From the NCBI GenBank assembly GCA_951813525.2, contig CATOTJ020000002.1, positions 310,001 to 374,000 of the forward strand: a stretch of DNA of 64,000 bases, read 5' to 3'. The notes under the pieces were generated by a model that saw only the letters and a program-made list of their open reading frames with translations, was not told the origin of the DNA and ran no database searches. The position numbers and the translations under genes are program-made. Below are positions 52,007 through 61,288 of this stretch, one piece after another. This stretch comes from Thermohalobaculum sp951813525. GTDB taxonomy: Bacteria > Pseudomonadota > Alphaproteobacteria > Rhodobacterales > Rhodobacteraceae. The stretch's first letter is position 1, and the number at the start of each line of letters is the position of its first letter.

Positions 52007-52971
52007 GGACAACCGCGACTGCGGTGCCATGATATTTCGTCTACAAGCGTCGCTTCGAGCGGCCGGATCTCTGGCCCGAGTGCGCGCTGAAGTTGACCGA
52101 TCTTCACGGCGCCACTGGCCAGCGTCAGCAAGACAGGGAGCGTCGGGTAGGGCGACCGCAGCCCGGCGACGCCCATCGCTGTTTCGGCGGCGTAAAGGAT
52201 CGCGGCACCAGCAGTCAGCGCCCGCCATCGGGGCGGGCGCCTGACGCCGCCGAGGCGGGAGATTTTGTCCGTTAGATCATGCACCGTGACATCGTGGCCG
52301 ACGATCGGAACCGGTCTGCCGAACCACCCGGCATCTGTCACCCTAAGGATCGTTTCGGCAGCGTCGCGGACATCCATGACGTTGATTGTTTCCGGAAAAC
52401 TGGCGGGCATTCCGCCGGTCAGAACGGCGGAGACATAGCAATGGTGAAACGGCCGCAGGTTCCAAGGACCCAGTAGGGATGCGGGATTGACGACGACAAC
52501 CGGTTGGCCGGACCGTGCCGCGCCGATGGCGAGGTCCTGCATTCTGCGCTTCATCCGGAAATAGGGATGCGAGCTTTCGATCATCCGCCGGACTGCGCCG
52601 CCTGACGTCAAAGTCAGGATCGAACCGATATGCACCAGAACCGCGTTGTTGGATTGCGCCGCTGTCAGCAGGCGTCCCATGCGGTCTTCGGCGGCCGTCA
52701 GACGGGCGACGTGTGACTTTCCGGGTTCATGCAGATCCAGCGCGTATGGCGCGGCGCAATCGATGACCAGATCATGGCCCGGAACCCATTGCTCGATCGT
52801 ACCCGCCTGGTTGTCATCGCCCTGAACCCGGTCGACCCGAAGGCCGTCGAGATTTGCTCGCGCCCCATCCTTCAGCGTGGCAACGGTAACGCGCGCGCCG
52901 CGGCACGTAAGCGCGTGGCTTAGTGCGGATCCAAGATGCCCGCCGCCCCCCAGAACCAGTACGCGGCGCAT
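52003..52971 (-). CDS. Extended short-chain dehydrogenase/epimerase-like protein (module B)
   Basis: 322 aa. Rossmann start RVLVLGGGGHLGSALSHAL (about residues 3-21), DLVIDCAAPYALDLH, and catalytic-type Y-x3-K in SHPYFRMK (about 137). PVVVVNPASLLGPWNLRPFH follows as in NAD-dependent epimerase/dehydratases. A hydrophobic patch near residues 245-285 may touch a membrane. Starts 14 bases after the cyclase gene, thus the last gene of the module B operon. An isoprenoid or steroid-like alcohol could be its substrate (inference). Confidence 0.8.
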   Translation of the reverse strand: MRRVLVLGGGGHLGSALSHALTCRGARVTVATLKDGARANLDGLRVDRVQGDDNQAGTIEQWVPGHDLVIDCAAPYALDLHEPGKSHVARLTAAEDRMGRLLTAAQSNNAVLVHIGSILTLTSGGAVRRMIESSHPYFRMKRRMQDLAIGAARSGQPVVVVNPASLLGPWNLRPFHHCYVSAVLTGGMPASFPETINVMDVRDAAETILRVTDAGWFGRPVPIVGHDVTVHDLTDKISRLGGVRRPPRWRALTAGAAILYAAETAMGVAGLRSPYPTLPVLLTLASGAVKIGQLQRALGPEIRPLEATLVDEISWHRSRGCP

Positions 52972-52985
52972 CGATTGTGCCCCGT

Positions 52986-55900
52986 TCAGGTTGCACCGGC
53001 CGCAGCGATGGCGGCGTCTGCAAACATAATCACCGGCAATGGCATGGGTTCGGTTATCCGGGCACGGATTTCTGCCAGTTTCTGACCGGCCTCGGGCCCG
53101 TTCGCGGTGCCTGCCAGCAGACTTGCCAAACTGGTTCCCGCCTTCATCGCAAAGTAGTGCATTCCGGCGTCTTCAGCTTCGGAAATGGCTGCCCGAAGAC
53201 CTGCCTCTGCGGCCTTGGGATCAGTTGGTAACAGGCATTCAGCACGCAGGCGCCGCAGATCGACATCGTAGAGCCGGTCGAGCGATGTCTCGCAGGTGGC
53301 CAGCGCGTCGTCGACGGCGGCCCGGGCATCATCGTGCCGCCCGAGCTGCAGGAGCGCTTCGACCATCACAGAATGGCACAGGTTGAGCGGCGTGCGTTGA
53401 CCGATCAGATTGAAAAATCCGATGCCCGCTTCGATTTCGGCGATACCGGCATCGCCATCTGGTTGATGACAAACGCCCCAACCGCGGTTGATTTGCGCAA
53501 CAGCGATCCAGTGCGGATAGCATTGCTGGGTCGCAACCGCTTCCAATTGGTTGCCCATGTCGATCGCCATCTCGGCGGCGCCAACGGTCTGCGCACCGCT
53601 GGTCGCAAACCCCAGATTCCTGGCATCGATCTGGCGGTCATCCAGTGTTGCGCTGATTTCGTTGATCTGCGCGGTCATCGCCATCGCACCGGCAAGATCG
53701 CCTCGCAAGGTCCGGATCCATTGCAGATAGATCATCGCGAACGTTCCCAGATCGTCGCCGAAAGCCTGGACCAGATACGGATGCATTTGCGGACCGTAGT
53801 TTTCGACCGCTTTTTTCAGCGAAGCTTCGGCGGCATCTAGTTGCCGGTCGTAAAGGCGGGTGACACCATCCATGAAATGACCGCCCAGCGCAAAAATCGG
53901 TTGGTTGCTTTCGCCGAACATCTCCAACGCCTCGGCCGCGAGGACTTTGGTCAGTTCGCGGTCGCCGCGGGCTGCGGCAACTGTCCAACGGCCATAGGCG
54001 CTGGACAGCAGCAAGCCAAGATCACCGGTTTGTTCGCTGAGGGTGCGGGCGCGATCAAAGGATTCAGCGATTTCCGGCGCGCCAAAGCCCAGTGTGGCGA
54101 TCAGCGACTGTCCAAGAAGCGCGTGAACCATTGCTTCCAGCGAATGGCGGGCTTCGTCTTCGGGCAGATCCGAAAGCAGCTCCAATCCTCTGCGGAAGTG
54201 GTTGTTCGCTTCGATCTGGGCCGCCCGCGATGTTGCATTGCGCCCGGCTTCGATCAGCTTGCCAACCGCTTCCAGCGGCTTTTCAGCGCCCGCATAGTGA
54301 CGCGCCAGAACTTCGGGTCTGATCTGTGCGCCCGCAGCTTGTTCGCGGACCAGAACATCGGCTGCCCGGCTGTGAATGTCGCGCCGCTCGCGCCGCAGCA
54401 GCGAGCCATAGGCGGCGTCTTGGATTAACGCATGCCGGAAAAGATACACGCCCGCACCGACGTCGGGCAGGGGCGAGATCACGTCGGCATCGACCAATGT
54501 GGAAAGCCCGGCCTGCAAGTCTTCGATCGTCATGTCGCTGACTTCAGCCAATGTGCTTTCATAGAACTGCCGGCCCAGCGCTGCCGCGTTCTGGGCGATG
54601 CTTTTGGCGGAGTCCAGGCGGTCCAACCTGGCGACTAACGAACTTTCCAGTGTCTCGGGAACATCGATCGATCCGCCGACTGAATCGGTCTCAGCTTCTG
54701 CTGCCATACGCGCAATCTCGCGCACGTAAAGCGGCACGCCGTCAGCCTTTGCGATAACGTCACGTAAACGGGCATCTGGCAGGCCGTCGCCGATAACTGT
54801 CTTCGCCAGTTCGATGCAGTCGGACAGTGACAAGCGCCCCAGGACTTGATTTGAGATCCACGGTTTCTCGGGCCAGACATACTGATAATCAGGCCGGTGG
54901 GTCACAACGATCATCAAACGCTGCTGTACCGCTGCATCGCCGGCGACATTGGCCAAGATCGAAATCAATTCCAGGCTGGTTGGGTCGGCCCAGTGCGCGT
55001 CTTCAAACTCAAGCAAAACGGGGCCGCGGGCCAACTCGCTGGCGAGCAGCTCTTGCATCAGACCAAAGATCGCCGCCTTGTGTTGACCGGCGTTCAGGTC
55101 CAGCGCCTCCGCATCGGATGCACCGGGCAGAAGATGTGCGGCGACCAGTTTGTCGGCGCCGTCTGAAATTCCGCTTTGTCCTTCGAAATACGCCTTCAGC
55201 TTTCCACGGATCGTCTCGGGATCGTCATTGGCGCGAATTCCGGCCGTCCAGGTGATTTGATCCAGGGCAGGGTGTAATGCAGTATTTTGATGGAGCGATG
55301 AACAGAACAGCCGCACCCGGCGCATTTCCGGATAATCTGCCTGAACCTTGCTGGCAAAAGAGGAAATCAACCAGGATTTGCCAATACCGGGCTCGCCTTT
55401 CAGAACAACTACCTGGCTTTCACCGCCCAGCGACTGTTTCCAACGCTGTTCCAGAAGTTCGGACTCGGCATCGCGCCCGAAAATCGTGTGAACCGATGCC
55501 GGTGCCAGCATGTCGTAGCGGCTGCGCGTTTCATGCGGATCGCCGACAATCCAACCTTCGATAGGCTCTTGGAACCCGCGCAGTTTCATCGCGCCGCGGG
55601 GCGCAAGCTCGAACGCATGGGACACAAGCCGCATCGTTCGCCGGTCGATGATCAGTTGCTGGGGATCGACCGTGCCCTGCATTCGGGCCGCTAGATTTGG
55701 TGTTTGCCCCGCCAAAGCATCAGGATCGGAGGCACCGGTCAGATCGCCGATCACGACGCGCCCCGTTGCAACTGCAACGCGTGACGTCAGATTTTCACCG
55801 GCATAGGGGCCAGATAACGCGATTTCCCGGATCATCTGCTGCCCGGCCCGGATTGCACGCTCGGCATCGTCTTCGTGCATACGCGGGTGCCCGAAAATGA

Positions 55901-56312
55901 TCATACAGCCATCGCCGAACTGTGCGATCAGACGCCCGCCCCACTGTGTCGCAATACTGGAGCACAGCCGGTGATAGTCCTGAAGGATCGTCGCAAATTC
56001 CTCGGTATCGACTTTGGTGGACAGTTCGGTCGATCCGACAAGATCGCTGAACAGGACGCTCAGTTGCCGCTGTTCGGCACGTTGTCGGTCTGGATCCGCC
56101 TCTTTGCGATCTGTCTCGTTCAGGACGGTAATGCCCCGGATCAGCCGCTTGCGCTGCCCCAGGCTGAGCCCGATTTCGCGTAAATCATGGTCGGTCAGAT
56201 CCCGGACGACGTCCAGATCAACATCGGCCGCTGCCAGAGCATCCGCACACTCTGGCGCGCCGATCGAATTCAGCCAATCATTCAGCTCTGCAATTGCAGA
56301 ATCCTGCGTCAC
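52986..56312 (-). CDS. SAM domain-class III cyclase-AAA ATPase-TPR signalling protein (module B)
   Basis: About 1108 aa from GTG 56312, preferred because GGGGGA precedes it; ATG 56351 is the alternative. Same architecture as 4242-7565: SAM-like start (AELNDWLNSIGAPECADAL), cyclase with metal Asps (LFSDLVGST, QFGDG) and PNLAARMQ, ATPase opening IFGRDAESELLEQRW with intact Walker A GEPGIGKS and Walker B LLEFEDAHW, then TPR-like helices. The adenine-selecting Lys is absent (Ala at the position four before the second Asp). Lies 28-66 bases downstream of the prenyl synthetase and is probably co-transcribed. Confidence 0.88.
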   Translation of the reverse strand: MTQDSAIAELNDWLNSIGAPECADALAAADVDLDVVRDLTDHDLREIGLSLGQRKRLIRGITVLNETDRKEADPDRQRAEQRQLSVLFSDLVGSTELSTKVDTEEFATILQDYHRLCSSIATQWGGRLIAQFGDGCMIIFGHPRMHEDDAERAIRAGQQMIREIALSGPYAGENLTSRVAVATGRVVIGDLTGASDPDALAGQTPNLAARMQGTVDPQQLIIDRRTMRLVSHAFELAPRGAMKLRGFQEPIEGWIVGDPHETRSRYDMLAPASVHTIFGRDAESELLEQRWKQSLGGESQVVVLKGEPGIGKSWLISSFASKVQADYPEMRRVRLFCSSLHQNTALHPALDQITWTAGIRANDDPETIRGKLKAYFEGQSGISDGADKLVAAHLLPGASDAEALDLNAGQHKAAIFGLMQELLASELARGPVLLEFEDAHWADPTSLELISILANVAGDAAVQQRLMIVVTHRPDYQYVWPEKPWISNQVLGRLSLSDCIELAKTVIGDGLPDARLRDVIAKADGVPLYVREIARMAAEAETDSVGGSIDVPETLESSLVARLDRLDSAKSIAQNAAALGRQFYESTLAEVSDMTIEDLQAGLSTLVDADVISPLPDVGAGVYLFRHALIQDAAYGSLLRRERRDIHSRAADVLVREQAAGAQIRPEVLARHYAGAEKPLEAVGKLIEAGRNATSRAAQIEANNHFRRGLELLSDLPEDEARHSLEAMVHALLGQSLIATLGFGAPEIAESFDRARTLSEQTGDLGLLLSSAYGRWTVAAARGDRELTKVLAAEALEMFGESNQPIFALGGHFMDGVTRLYDRQLDAAEASLKKAVENYGPQMHPYLVQAFGDDLGTFAMIYLQWIRTLRGDLAGAMAMTAQINEISATLDDRQIDARNLGFATSGAQTVGAAEMAIDMGNQLEAVATQQCYPHWIAVAQINRGWGVCHQPDGDAGIAEIEAGIGFFNLIGQRTPLNLCHSVMVEALLQLGRHDDARAAVDDALATCETSLDRLYDVDLRRLRAECLLPTDPKAAEAGLRAAISEAEDAGMHYFAMKAGTSLASLLAGTANGPEAGQKLAEIRARITEPMPLPVIMFADAAIAAAGAT

Positions 56313-56378
56313 CCATATTCCCCCGTTCACCCAGTGTTCACCATACACCAAGTTCGCGTTTCGTCTCGCCTGAAGTTT

Positions 56379-57413
56379 CTACGTTCTTCTTTCCATCGTC
56401 CAAGCGGCAAGTTCACTGAGAAATGTTTTTTCACGGCTCTCCGGCCGGTCGCCGAAGGCCAGTTTGAACTCGTGCAAGGCGGCGCCGACCAAACCTTGGG
56501 CCGCGGCGCGCGCACGCGCGAGACAGCCGTCTTCGATGATGCGCTTGTGCATCCAGGCGACGTCTTCCATTGATTGCTCGTCGCGCGGGACGTTCAGGGT
56601 GTTCACAAGCCTGTCGCGATCCTTGCCTTCCAACCGATGCAGAAGATCGATCAGCATCAATGTGCGTTTTCCTTCCAGCAGATCTCCGCAAATTTCCTTG
56701 CCGTAACGATCGTCGGCCTCGATGTTCAGAATGTCATCGTTGATCTGAAATGCGGCGCCAATCAAAAACCCGAAACGGACAAATGCTGCCGCGTCGATTT
56801 CCGAGCGCATGCCCAACATAGCGCCGGTGCGGCAGGGGTAAATCGTCGCCAGCCAGCTTGTCTTCTTCAGAACCATCAACAGATAATCATCCGGGACCAG
56901 ATCGATTACATTGTCGCGCCGCCAGCCCAGTTCGATTGCCTGGCCTTCGGCGGATTCGCGGGCCATGCGGTCCATTTCACGGATCAACGCCATCCCGAGC
57001 CAGGGGCCGACCTCGGGCATCAGATCGGACAAAGGCCGCAGACTGGCCAATGCCAGCGCATCGCCAGCGTTCAACGCAATCGGCAGCCCGTATTTCAGAT
57101 GCAATGTCGGCTCGCCGCGGCGGGTCTCGCTCTCGTCTTCGATATCGTCGTGGATCAAAAGGGCGTTGTGCAAAAGTTCGATACTGGTTGCGATCCTTAC
57201 GGCAGCGTCGGAGTTCGCGCCGAAGACCCGGGCGGCAGACATGCAAATCGCCGGGCGCATCATTTTGCCGCCGCGTCCGGGGTAATCGGCAATCGGTTCG
57301 TATAAGTAACGGTGCGGTTTTCCTGCGGGGAGGTAGTCGGCGATCATCGCGCGGGTTTGCGCGCCATAGTCCTCGAGCACTTCTTCGAAAAGTTCGCTAG
57401 GGTCCGTGGACAA
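56379..57413 (-). CDS. Polyprenyl (geranylgeranyl-type) diphosphate synthase, start rebuilt by IS insertion (module B)
   Basis: 344 aa as now readable from TTG 57413. Canonical trans-prenyl synthase: GGKMMRPAICM, first Asp motif LLIHDDIEDESETRRGEPTLH (DDIED, about residue 89), second FQINDDILNIEADDRYGKE (DDILN, about 225). Makes a C15-C20 or longer prenyl diphosphate. The first codons (TTG TCC ACG GAC C) come from the IS5-type element. Removing the element and one TA copy restores ATG ACT AGC GAA CTT, overlapping the upstream stop, so the native protein began MTSELFEEVLE. Translation efficiency is now doubtful. Confidence 0.87.
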   Translation of the reverse strand: MSTDPSELFEEVLEDYGAQTRAMIADYLPAGKPHRYLYEPIADYPGRGGKMMRPAICMSAARVFGANSDAAVRIATSIELLHNALLIHDDIEDESETRRGEPTLHLKYGLPIALNAGDALALASLRPLSDLMPEVGPWLGMALIREMDRMARESAEGQAIELGWRRDNVIDLVPDDYLLMVLKKTSWLATIYPCRTGAMLGMRSEIDAAAFVRFGFLIGAAFQINDDILNIEADDRYGKEICGDLLEGKRTLMLIDLLHRLEGKDRDRLVNTLNVPRDEQSMEDVAWMHKRIIEDGCLARARAAAQGLVGAALHEFKLAFGDRPESREKTFLSELAAWTMERRT

Positions 57414-58240
57414 TCAGGATTCCCATTTGATCTGATTTCTGATTCAAACTTTCGAAACGGAGGTTTGAATGAACGAGCAGCGGTTTGTGGTGACAGATGT
57501 TTTGTGGCAGCGGCTTGAACCCCACCTTCCAGGCAAAGCCAGCGACAGCGGCGTGACCGCGAAGAATAACCGGCTGTTTGTGGAGGCTGTGTTCTGGCGT
57601 GTGCGCACGGGGTCACCGTGGCGTGACCTGCCGCCCGCTTTTGGAAATTGGAACAGCCAGTTCCGGCGCTTCCGGCGATGGGCCAAAGCAGGTGTTTTCG
57701 AGAGTCTTTTCAAGGCGGTGAGTGATGACCCCGACCTTGAATATGCGCTTATCGATGGCACCATTGTTCAGGTTCACCAGAAAGCCACCGGCGCAAAAGG
57801 GGGGCTCAGGCTCAGGCCATCGGACGCTCGCGTGGCGGGCTGACGACCAAGATCGTAGCGCTGGTCGATGCGCTTGGGAACCTGGTGCGGTTCCTGCTTC
57901 TGCCGGGACAGGCGCACGATATGAAGGGTGTCGCGCCGCTGATCAAAGATGTTTCGTTCGATGCCCTGCTCGCGGACAGGGCATTTGACGCGAATTGGCT
58001 GCTGAAAGAACTCGATGCGCGCGGCGCAACCGCCGTGATCCCGCCTAAGGGCAATCGAAAGATAAAGCGCGCCTACGACATTGAGGTCTACAAATGGCGG
58101 CATCTCGTCGAAAACTACTTCGCAAAGATAAAGGAATTCAGAGGCATAGCCACGCGGTACGACAAAACTGATTGCAGCTACGCCGCCTGCTGGAACCTCG
58201 CTGCTGCGCTCATCGCGTCAAGATGAATGTCCACAGACCC
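57400..58240 (+). mobile_element. IS5-family element (IS427-like), 841 bp
   Basis: Inverted repeats GGGTCCGTGGACAATCA (57400-57416) and, on the complement, GGGTCTGTGGACATTCA (58240-58224), two mismatches. TA flanks both sides (57398-57399 and 58241-58242), and the original target read CTAG. Encodes one transposase in two frames. It sits between the helical protein and the prenyl synthetase genes of module B. Confidence 0.88.
57469..58226 (+). CDS. IS5-family transposase made by programmed -1 frameshift
   Basis: Frame A runs 57469-57843 (MNEQRFVVTDVLWQRLEPHLPG...; DDE first Asp in YALIDGTIVQVHQ). It continues in frame B, to the TGA at 58226, after a -1 slip at AAAAGGGGGG (57795-57804). This joins to GGAQAQAIGRSRGGLTTKIV, then LLADRAFDANWL (second Asp) and VENYFAKIKEFRG (Glu). 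This arrangement is normal for IS427-group elements, so the break is probably not a mutation. About 252 aa when fused. Confidence 0.86.
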
Positions 58241-59091
58241 TAGTCATCGTCCCCGCCCAGCACGTTGAGGATGACCGACCCTGCCGGTTCTTCGGCGCCG
58301 TCCTCGATTATGATCCCCCGGTAAAGGCCGGGCCGCGCCGAGGGCGAAATCTCGATGGTTGCAACAGGTCCTGGCGCAATGGTGACATCGGCGATATCGC
58401 CATCGCCGCCGTCCCGGCGAAGCGGCCAAATACTGAGCGCGCCCGTTGTCGATCGGTAGAGCAGGGCGCGCGCCTTCGCGGGGCGTGAAGTTGTCAGTTC
58501 CACGGCGATCGATAATTCCCTGTCGGGTGCCGTGGCGGGCGCGGCAGCCGCTTTTTCCCGATTCTCGGCGGTTGCCCTGATCAGGTCGACCCATTGCGTT
58601 CCAAGATCGGAATAGGTCTGCAACAGCCGGTTGAGGATCTTGGTGATGTTGCGTCCCGTCGGGGCGATGCCGTCGGCGTTCAGTTTCGTGGCCTCTTCAT
58701 AGCCTGCCTTGATCTGTTCGTTCACAACGCCGTAGGCTGCGCGGACGGCGTCGAACGGGTCGTCCCAAAGTCCCTTGGATTTGGGAATGGCGGTCGCAGC
58801 ATGTGGAGAGCCTTCACCATCGCTGGTGCTTTGCTTACCCCAAACTGCTTCGTCCTCGAACTTTGCCCCGTTTATCGGATTTGCTTTGGCCGTATTCGTT
58901 CCCGACGGTTCCGTCATCATCGGGGCATCGTCATTTGCGTTTGCGCCAGTTGGCGATTGGCCCGATGCGTCGGGTTGATAAAACGCGTTCACGATCGACC
59001 TTTTCGGGTGGGTTCGTGCCATTTTGGGGCGAACGGCTCGACCGTCTCCGTTTGTCTTCGGCTTATCGGTGTCACGGGTGGTCATAGGCAA
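58240..59091 (-). CDS. Helical protein of unknown function (module B)
   Basis: 283 aa (ATG 59091; ATG 59085 also possible), overlapping the FAD gene's stop. The first 100 residues are polar and disordered-looking (Thr, Asn, Asp, Lys). The middle (about 105-185) is helical: DDPFDAVRAAYGVVNEQIKAGYEEATKL and ILNRLLQTYSDLGTQWVDLIRATAENREKA. The final 80 look like a small beta domain (ELSIAVELTTSRPAKARALLYRS...GSVILNVLGGDDD). No family recognised. Its stop TAG is completed by the IS end at 58240. It is the positional counterpart of 1488-1976. Confidence 0.72.
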   Translation of the reverse strand: MPMTTRDTDKPKTNGDGRAVRPKMARTHPKRSIVNAFYQPDASGQSPTGANANDDAPMMTEPSGTNTAKANPINGAKFEDEAVWGKQSTSDGEGSPHAATAIPKSKGLWDDPFDAVRAAYGVVNEQIKAGYEEATKLNADGIAPTGRNITKILNRLLQTYSDLGTQWVDLIRATAENREKAAAAPATAPDRELSIAVELTTSRPAKARALLYRSTTGALSIWPLRRDGGDGDIADVTIAPGPVATIEISPSARPGLYRGIIIEDGAEEPAGSVILNVLGGDDD

Positions 59092-61132
59092 TAATGTCCT
59101 GCAAGGCGGGCTGTTCCGACAAGGCGTGCGATGCCAATAGTCCGGACATTACCGCAGCTTCGACACAGCCTGCATAGTGGCTGCAACTGGTCCAGTCGCC
59201 CGCAATCGTCAGATTGTCGAAATGTTGTTCCAGAGGAGATATCCTGTATTTCAGCGAGCCGGGCAAGGAGAGCGTGTATCGCTCGCTGGGGGCAACATTT
59301 GCCTGCCAGAACTGGGCGACGTGATTTTGCAAAAAGGCGACTGCGTTCTGGCGAACATTTTCGTTTGCGTCGTTTTGCACGTCGCGACCATCGGGCAGGT
59401 CACTGTCGGGTAAAACCGAACAAAAATAGGCGATCGACTGCGGGGCGGTTTCCCACTCTTCGACACTGATCAACTGCCGCATATCAGCCCAGGTGTCGAA
59501 GGGTTCGACATAGCCCGAGATATTTACCGGCGGCAGTTTCCATCCCAACTCCTCGACGGGCTTGTCCAGCCATACCTGGAAGGCCTGGGTTGCAACGGTG
59601 CCGAGGTTCTCGGTCATAAGCTTCCAAGCTTCGCTGCTTTGAATCAGCTCTTTGGCAACGACCGGAACTTCCCCAATGCCGGTTGCCAGGATCACGAAGT
59701 CAAAATCTTGCTGAACCTTCAATGTCTTGGTGGTTCCGCGCCGCCGTCCGCCGCGATGTTCCGGGTTCCATGCAGCTTTGGCCATCGCGTCGCCGTTGAC
59801 CAGCTGTTTATAGTCCGGCGCCGCGGGCCAGCATGGCAGGCCCTTTACGTCGAGCAGCGGTTCGTACTCGGCACCATTCTTCGTTTTTGCCTGAACCGTA
59901 AAGTCCAGGGCGGCGACATGGCCTTTGTCAGAACTTAACTGCACCTGATCCAGCCGATGGAAGAACTCGAACTTGACCCCCCGGTCACGCAAGACCTGAT
60001 AAAGCGGCGCAAAGACAATATCGCCCATGCCGGCCTGCATCTTCCAAAAGAGCGCGCCGCGATAGGTGAAGAACATCCGCAGCGCCCCGCGCAGCGCGAT
60101 CCCGGCGCCCAGGCGCGGCTTTTCGAGATCGCCGTCTTCATAGGCAAACAGCAGATCATAGGATCCTCGGATAAAGGCCGAGTCCAGTGTGCGTTGCGAC
60201 GCGCCGTGTTTCTCCAACCATTCGCGCCAGTCCAGATCGTCGATGGCATCGAACCCTTTGCGGTTCAAGATCAGACCGTCGCGCAGGATGCCGCGGATGA
60301 TCGCCAGGACAACGTCCACAATCTCCCAGATGCGGCTGACCTCGGGGTCCTTACCGGCCAGTTCGGCAATTTGCCGGTGGACCAGCAATGACAGCTTTCC
60401 CAGCAGCGAAACGGCCTTGTCGTGATTGCCGCCGCCGCGCCAGGTTTCCGGGCGTTCGATGATGTTGCGCAGCACATCTGCCGCCTCGGCAATCGCCGTC
60501 GCTACGGCCAACTGGCCATAGGACACGATCCGCCGGATTGCGCCGGCAGGGTCGGCAGCAATCCCTTTCACCGTACTGCCGATCAGGGCGGCAATAGCAC
60601 CGACCAGGTCTTCCCGTCCGCCTGCACTGTCAGGCGGAACGCGGTCCTGAACCGACGTGATCAGTGTGCGCAGCAGCAGCACACACCGCGTCAAATATCC
60701 CGGCACAGAAAACGGCGTGGCGCCTGGCAGAGGTTCTCCCGGTTTGCCCGCGGCAGGGGGGAACATCGCATTCCAGTTGCGCCAAGCGTCGTCACCGGCG
60801 CGCTCGGTCACGCCCACGAAATTGTCTGGCTTGAACGCATCGTCAAAGCTGGAAATCGGGCAGGTGGCCGGATCACGGTCCAACTCGTCATAACACTGGC
60901 GCATCAGGCGAAAGGCGTTTTCATAAAAGCCCATCCAAAGGTGAAGGCCATGTTCTTCGATGCGCTGGGTCGGCGCCCGGCGGCCCGATGCACCCTTGCC
61001 GCCAAGCCGCCATCCCACTTGGTAAACGGTGATTTCGAACCGGCCCAGTTGCTCCGGTTTGGACAGCTCGAAAGCCGCTGCCATCCCGGCGCAGCCTCCG
61101 CCGATGATCGCGACTTTTTTAACCTCGCTCAT
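59072..61132 (-). CDS. Large FAD/NAD(P)-binding oxidoreductase, amine oxidase/desaturase-like (module B)
   Basis: 686 aa. FAD motif KVAIIGGGCAGMAAAFEL (about residues 6-23), then VYQVGWRLGGKGASGRR and EEHGLHLWMGFYENAFRLM, the signature of a long desaturase-like branch. Near the C-terminus LTIAGDWTSCSHYAGCVEAAVMSGLLAS (about 645-672) binds FAD as in carotenoid desaturases and amine oxidases. First gene of the leftward module B operon (G-rich ribosome site before ATG 61132). Paralogous in type to 2209-4221, but without the basic tail. Substrate probably a prenyl or other lipid, inferred from the prenyl synthetase in the same operon. Confidence 0.82.
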   Translation of the reverse strand: MSEVKKVAIIGGGCAGMAAAFELSKPEQLGRFEITVYQVGWRLGGKGASGRRAPTQRIEEHGLHLWMGFYENAFRLMRQCYDELDRDPATCPISSFDDAFKPDNFVGVTERAGDDAWRNWNAMFPPAAGKPGEPLPGATPFSVPGYLTRCVLLLRTLITSVQDRVPPDSAGGREDLVGAIAALIGSTVKGIAADPAGAIRRIVSYGQLAVATAIAEAADVLRNIIERPETWRGGGNHDKAVSLLGKLSLLVHRQIAELAGKDPEVSRIWEIVDVVLAIIRGILRDGLILNRKGFDAIDDLDWREWLEKHGASQRTLDSAFIRGSYDLLFAYEDGDLEKPRLGAGIALRGALRMFFTYRGALFWKMQAGMGDIVFAPLYQVLRDRGVKFEFFHRLDQVQLSSDKGHVAALDFTVQAKTKNGAEYEPLLDVKGLPCWPAAPDYKQLVNGDAMAKAAWNPEHRGGRRRGTTKTLKVQQDFDFVILATGIGEVPVVAKELIQSSEAWKLMTENLGTVATQAFQVWLDKPVEELGWKLPPVNISGYVEPFDTWADMRQLISVEEWETAPQSIAYFCSVLPDSDLPDGRDVQNDANENVRQNAVAFLQNHVAQFWQANVAPSERYTLSLPGSLKYRISPLEQHFDNLTIAGDWTSCSHYAGCVEAAVMSGLLASHALSEQPALQDIIAYDHP

Positions 61133-61288
61133 CGTGCCCCCCGGGAACTGAAGTCGAAATTACGCTACTCAACAAATGACTTGGTAGCAATCGCGTAAGA
61201 CGGCGGCGGCGGTGGGCGGCACTATTGATTTTCATCTCGGCGCGGTTTCCGACGCCATCGTCAGACCGGACCGGAAAGCTGAATAACC

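Noticed and set aside
57469..58226. Reading the split IS5 transposase as a pseudogene
   Set aside because: The break is at a classical A4G6 slippery run and both parts are intact, so programmed frameshifting is the simpler explanation.
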